From Podocnemis expansa (Eukaryota > Chordata > Testudines > Podocnemididae), in contig ML682003.1 in the NCBI GenBank assembly GCA_007922195.1, positions 5,213,018 to 5,277,017 of the forward strand: a stretch of 64,000 nucleotides of DNA, given 5' to 3'. This document shows, piece after piece, positions 61,866-64,000 of this stretch. Both the position numbers and the translations under genes were made by a program. How positions within the stretch are numbered: the stretch's first letter is position 1; each line of letters begins with the position of its first letter. The notes below the pieces were generated by a model. That model was not told the origin of the DNA and made no database searches. It saw only the letters and a list, made by a program, of their open reading frames with translations.

Positions 61866-64000
61866 AGCCCCTAGCAGGGCTCCCTACAGAAAACAATTGT
61901 TAAGGAACCAGCATCCTAGGAAGACTAGGAACTGCCCAGCCAGGCATGCACAAGAGGACAATTGCCCAGGTGGAGAGAGAATTTCACATGGGCCCAATGG
62001 GGGGTTCCTTGCCCCATCCCCTGGTGAGCTGATGGTGACTCTTGGCAGACAGGCTGCAGGATTAGATGGACCACAGGGCACAGCAAGTGAGAGCAGCCAT
62101 ACAGGGTTGCAAGCGTCATTCTCTGACTCTTCGGTGGCTTTTTTGAGAGCCCTTTGTTGCAAGGATCTGGGGGCGAGTTAAGTGGTGGGGTGGATTCTGA
62201 CTGGCCAATTGGATCACATAGTACTTCGCTGCATCCCTCTGTGGAATGAGCTTGGGGTTCTAGGAGAGCCCCTGGGTTTGAGTGCAAAACTCAAAGCAGC
62301 CTGGGCTGCCCCCATCCCTCGCCCTCCTCTTCCCTGTCCCTCTCTGCCAGTCGCACCACTCACCGGGCTGGTGGCTGGCAGCCAACAGGAGCCAGGGTGG
62401 TGTTTCCGTGCTGAGGACCCTAAGTTCAGTACATTTGTGGAGACCTGCTCAGAATGTGTAGCATGGCTTTGCTTTGCAGTGGAGACAGGGTCTGCATGTG
62501 GGACATGGAGCCAGGGGCGCCAGGGTCAAGCCAGAAGCACTCGGTAATGACCAGATGGTGATAAGGGCCACAAAGAGGCTCATCAGCAAATGCTACAAAA
62601 CAAAAGGTGAGAGGGGCTTGCAACAGGCTGCCCCAGGGCCTGCCATTCACACTGCCCCTCATCTTCTGCAGACTGGAGCCATGCTGGGATGGTGCCAGGG
62701 GCCTCAACAAAAATGGGGGGATGTCTGAGCAGGGGATGTGACCAAGGCAGGGGGTGAAGCCCCAGGCCAGCAGCCACTAATCCAGCCCCGATTCAGCTTT
62801 TACCATCCTGCGTCCACACTGCAAAGGAAACTCCCCTTCCCCAGCACTGAGTCTCAGAGCCTGGTTTGCAGGGCCTGGACTGCCTGGGTTAAAACGAGCA
62901 GTGCAGATGTTCCCACTAGGACTGGAGCCCCAGACATCCCCTCTCTGCTCACTAGGAGTTTTGGAGCCCGGCCTCCATGTGGAACATTTGCAGTCCACAC
63001 CTCTGTTTTCAGCCCCGCAAGCCTGAGTCAGCTGGCCCAGGTGCCAAAGCCCAGGCTGTTCTTTGCCCTGTAGGTGTGCCCTCTGGAGAGGACAGCCAGG
63101 CTCCGTCTGGGAGCTAATCTGGGAAATGTGGGAGCTTGCTAGCTTGGGAACAAAGGAAGGAACTTTGGAAGGAGCCATGAGACGGGCTGCAGATAGAGAC
63201 CGTGTCATTTCCTTGCTGCAAGCCGGGAACAGTTGGCTGACACTGAGGCGGGAGATTGAAGCCCCTCCGTGGGGAACAGTCTGGGTCCCTGCTGCATGCA
63301 CAGTCGATGGCGGCAGGGAGCAGCGGTGGGTGGATGCGCAATCCACTTCTCGTTCCCCCACCATTTCAGATGTAATGAGCCTTGACCAAACCATGGTTAA
63401 ACAGGCAAAGCCGTTAACAACCCATTTGGGGCAGGAGGGGTTCTAGCCAGCCCCAAGCCAGGCCTGGAGTGGGTTTGAGGGCTCACCGCTCGGCATCCAG
63501 CCTGGTCCAGCAGCCAGACCCACTGTGCACCTGTCTGCAGGTGGGGGTGAACTCAAGTGCCTGGGCTGAGCCTGACTGAGCGTCAGCCAGGGGCTCGCAA
63601 AGGACGGGAGGGCTGGACACGGTCCCAGGTGCCCCAACATCAGGGGCAGAGATGGAGGGAATGTGGGGGGAGGGCGCTGCGGCCCCAGTCTGCATCTCTC
63701 CTCTCCTGGCCCAAACCTGGCCCTTCTGTGCGGCCCCAGGGCCACAGCCCCGGGGCCACAGCCCTGGCCAGCACAGCCTGCGCAGAGAAGGACGTGTCCG
63801 GGGGTGTTTCCTGGCAGGGGGAAGCTGGGGTCAGGGGAGCAGCGCCTGCAGGTGGGGGGAGGCACGTTGGCTGGGGACCCCCCCATGCAGTGAGCTATCA
63901 CCTCCATCTCAGTTGCTGCCGGCGGGGTGCGGTGGTGCTGCTCTGCAGTGGGAGGCTGGGGAAAACCCCTTCCCTGTATCCAGTCCCCACTGTCTGTATC
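61866..64000. other. GC-rich non-coding sequence, no gene recognised
   Basis: Open frames on both strands (for example minus 62777-63394) show no kinesin or other recognisable domain. KIFC2, the neighbour of FOXH1 in mammals, was looked for by motif and not seen. Confidence 0.45.

Noticed and set aside
62777..63394. 205-codon minus-strand frame near the right edge
   Set aside because: It has low complexity, no domain and no kinesin signature. GC-rich chance frame.

Overview
This window is vertebrate nuclear DNA, most probably from a sauropsid and best matched to a turtle. The evidence is: genes with introns and consensus splice sites; many CR1/L3-type LINE fragments in both orientations; a Penelope-like element with a GIY-YIG-type tail; a very common Penelope-associated hairpin repeat; and many short hAT-like DNA transposons with 8-bp target duplications. 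The species call is an inference. The base composition moves from an AT-richer, repeat-filled left half (1-37 kb) to a GC-rich right half (38-64 kb).

Three protein-coding loci can be supported. (1) The first coding exon of PPP1R16A (MYPT3) lies on the minus strand at 24101-24355. It carries the start codon, a MyPhoNE-type motif and an RVxF PP1-docking motif. The ankyrin-repeat exons were not found and should lie left of position 1. A CpG-rich promoter near 38.2-38.45 kb is the likely start of this gene. (2) An unassigned three-exon plus-strand gene lies at about 43.09-46.58 kb. Its first exon encodes an acidic motif that aligns without gaps to the Arp2/3-binding N-terminus of cortactin/HS1, but no cortactin repeats or SH3 domain follow. 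(3) A complete FOXH1 lies on the plus strand at 52156-58638. Three exons encode 494 residues with an intact forkhead domain and a C-terminal SMAD-interaction motif.

FOXH1 and PPP1R16A are divergent, as in mammals, so the locus is the conserved FOXH1-PPP1R16A neighbourhood. The cortactin-like gene between them is the least expected item. No KIFC2 exon was recognised to the right of FOXH1.

Layout. 1-24 kb: PPP1R16A intron with repeats, including a CR1 element at about 12.3-16.3 kb that has taken four separate insertions. 20.7-22.15 kb: a decayed Penelope-like element whose nuclease motif is interrupted by a CA microsatellite. 24-38 kb: PPP1R16A 5' exon and intron 1. 38-43 kb: CpG promoter, two hAT elements, minisatellite and ribozyme-like repeat units. 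43-46.6 kb: cortactin-like gene. 46.6-51 kb: GC-rich sequence with no firm gene. 51.1-51.5 kb: a ~73-bp minisatellite containing a 10-N assembly gap, just upstream of FOXH1. 52-58.6 kb: FOXH1, its first intron carrying a CR1 with a hAT inside. 58.6-64 kb: CR1 fragments and otherwise unremarkable sequence.

The most striking pattern is the hammerhead-ribozyme-like core in the Penelope-associated repeat units, several of which are arranged as near-perfect inverted hairpins with 13-bp target duplications.
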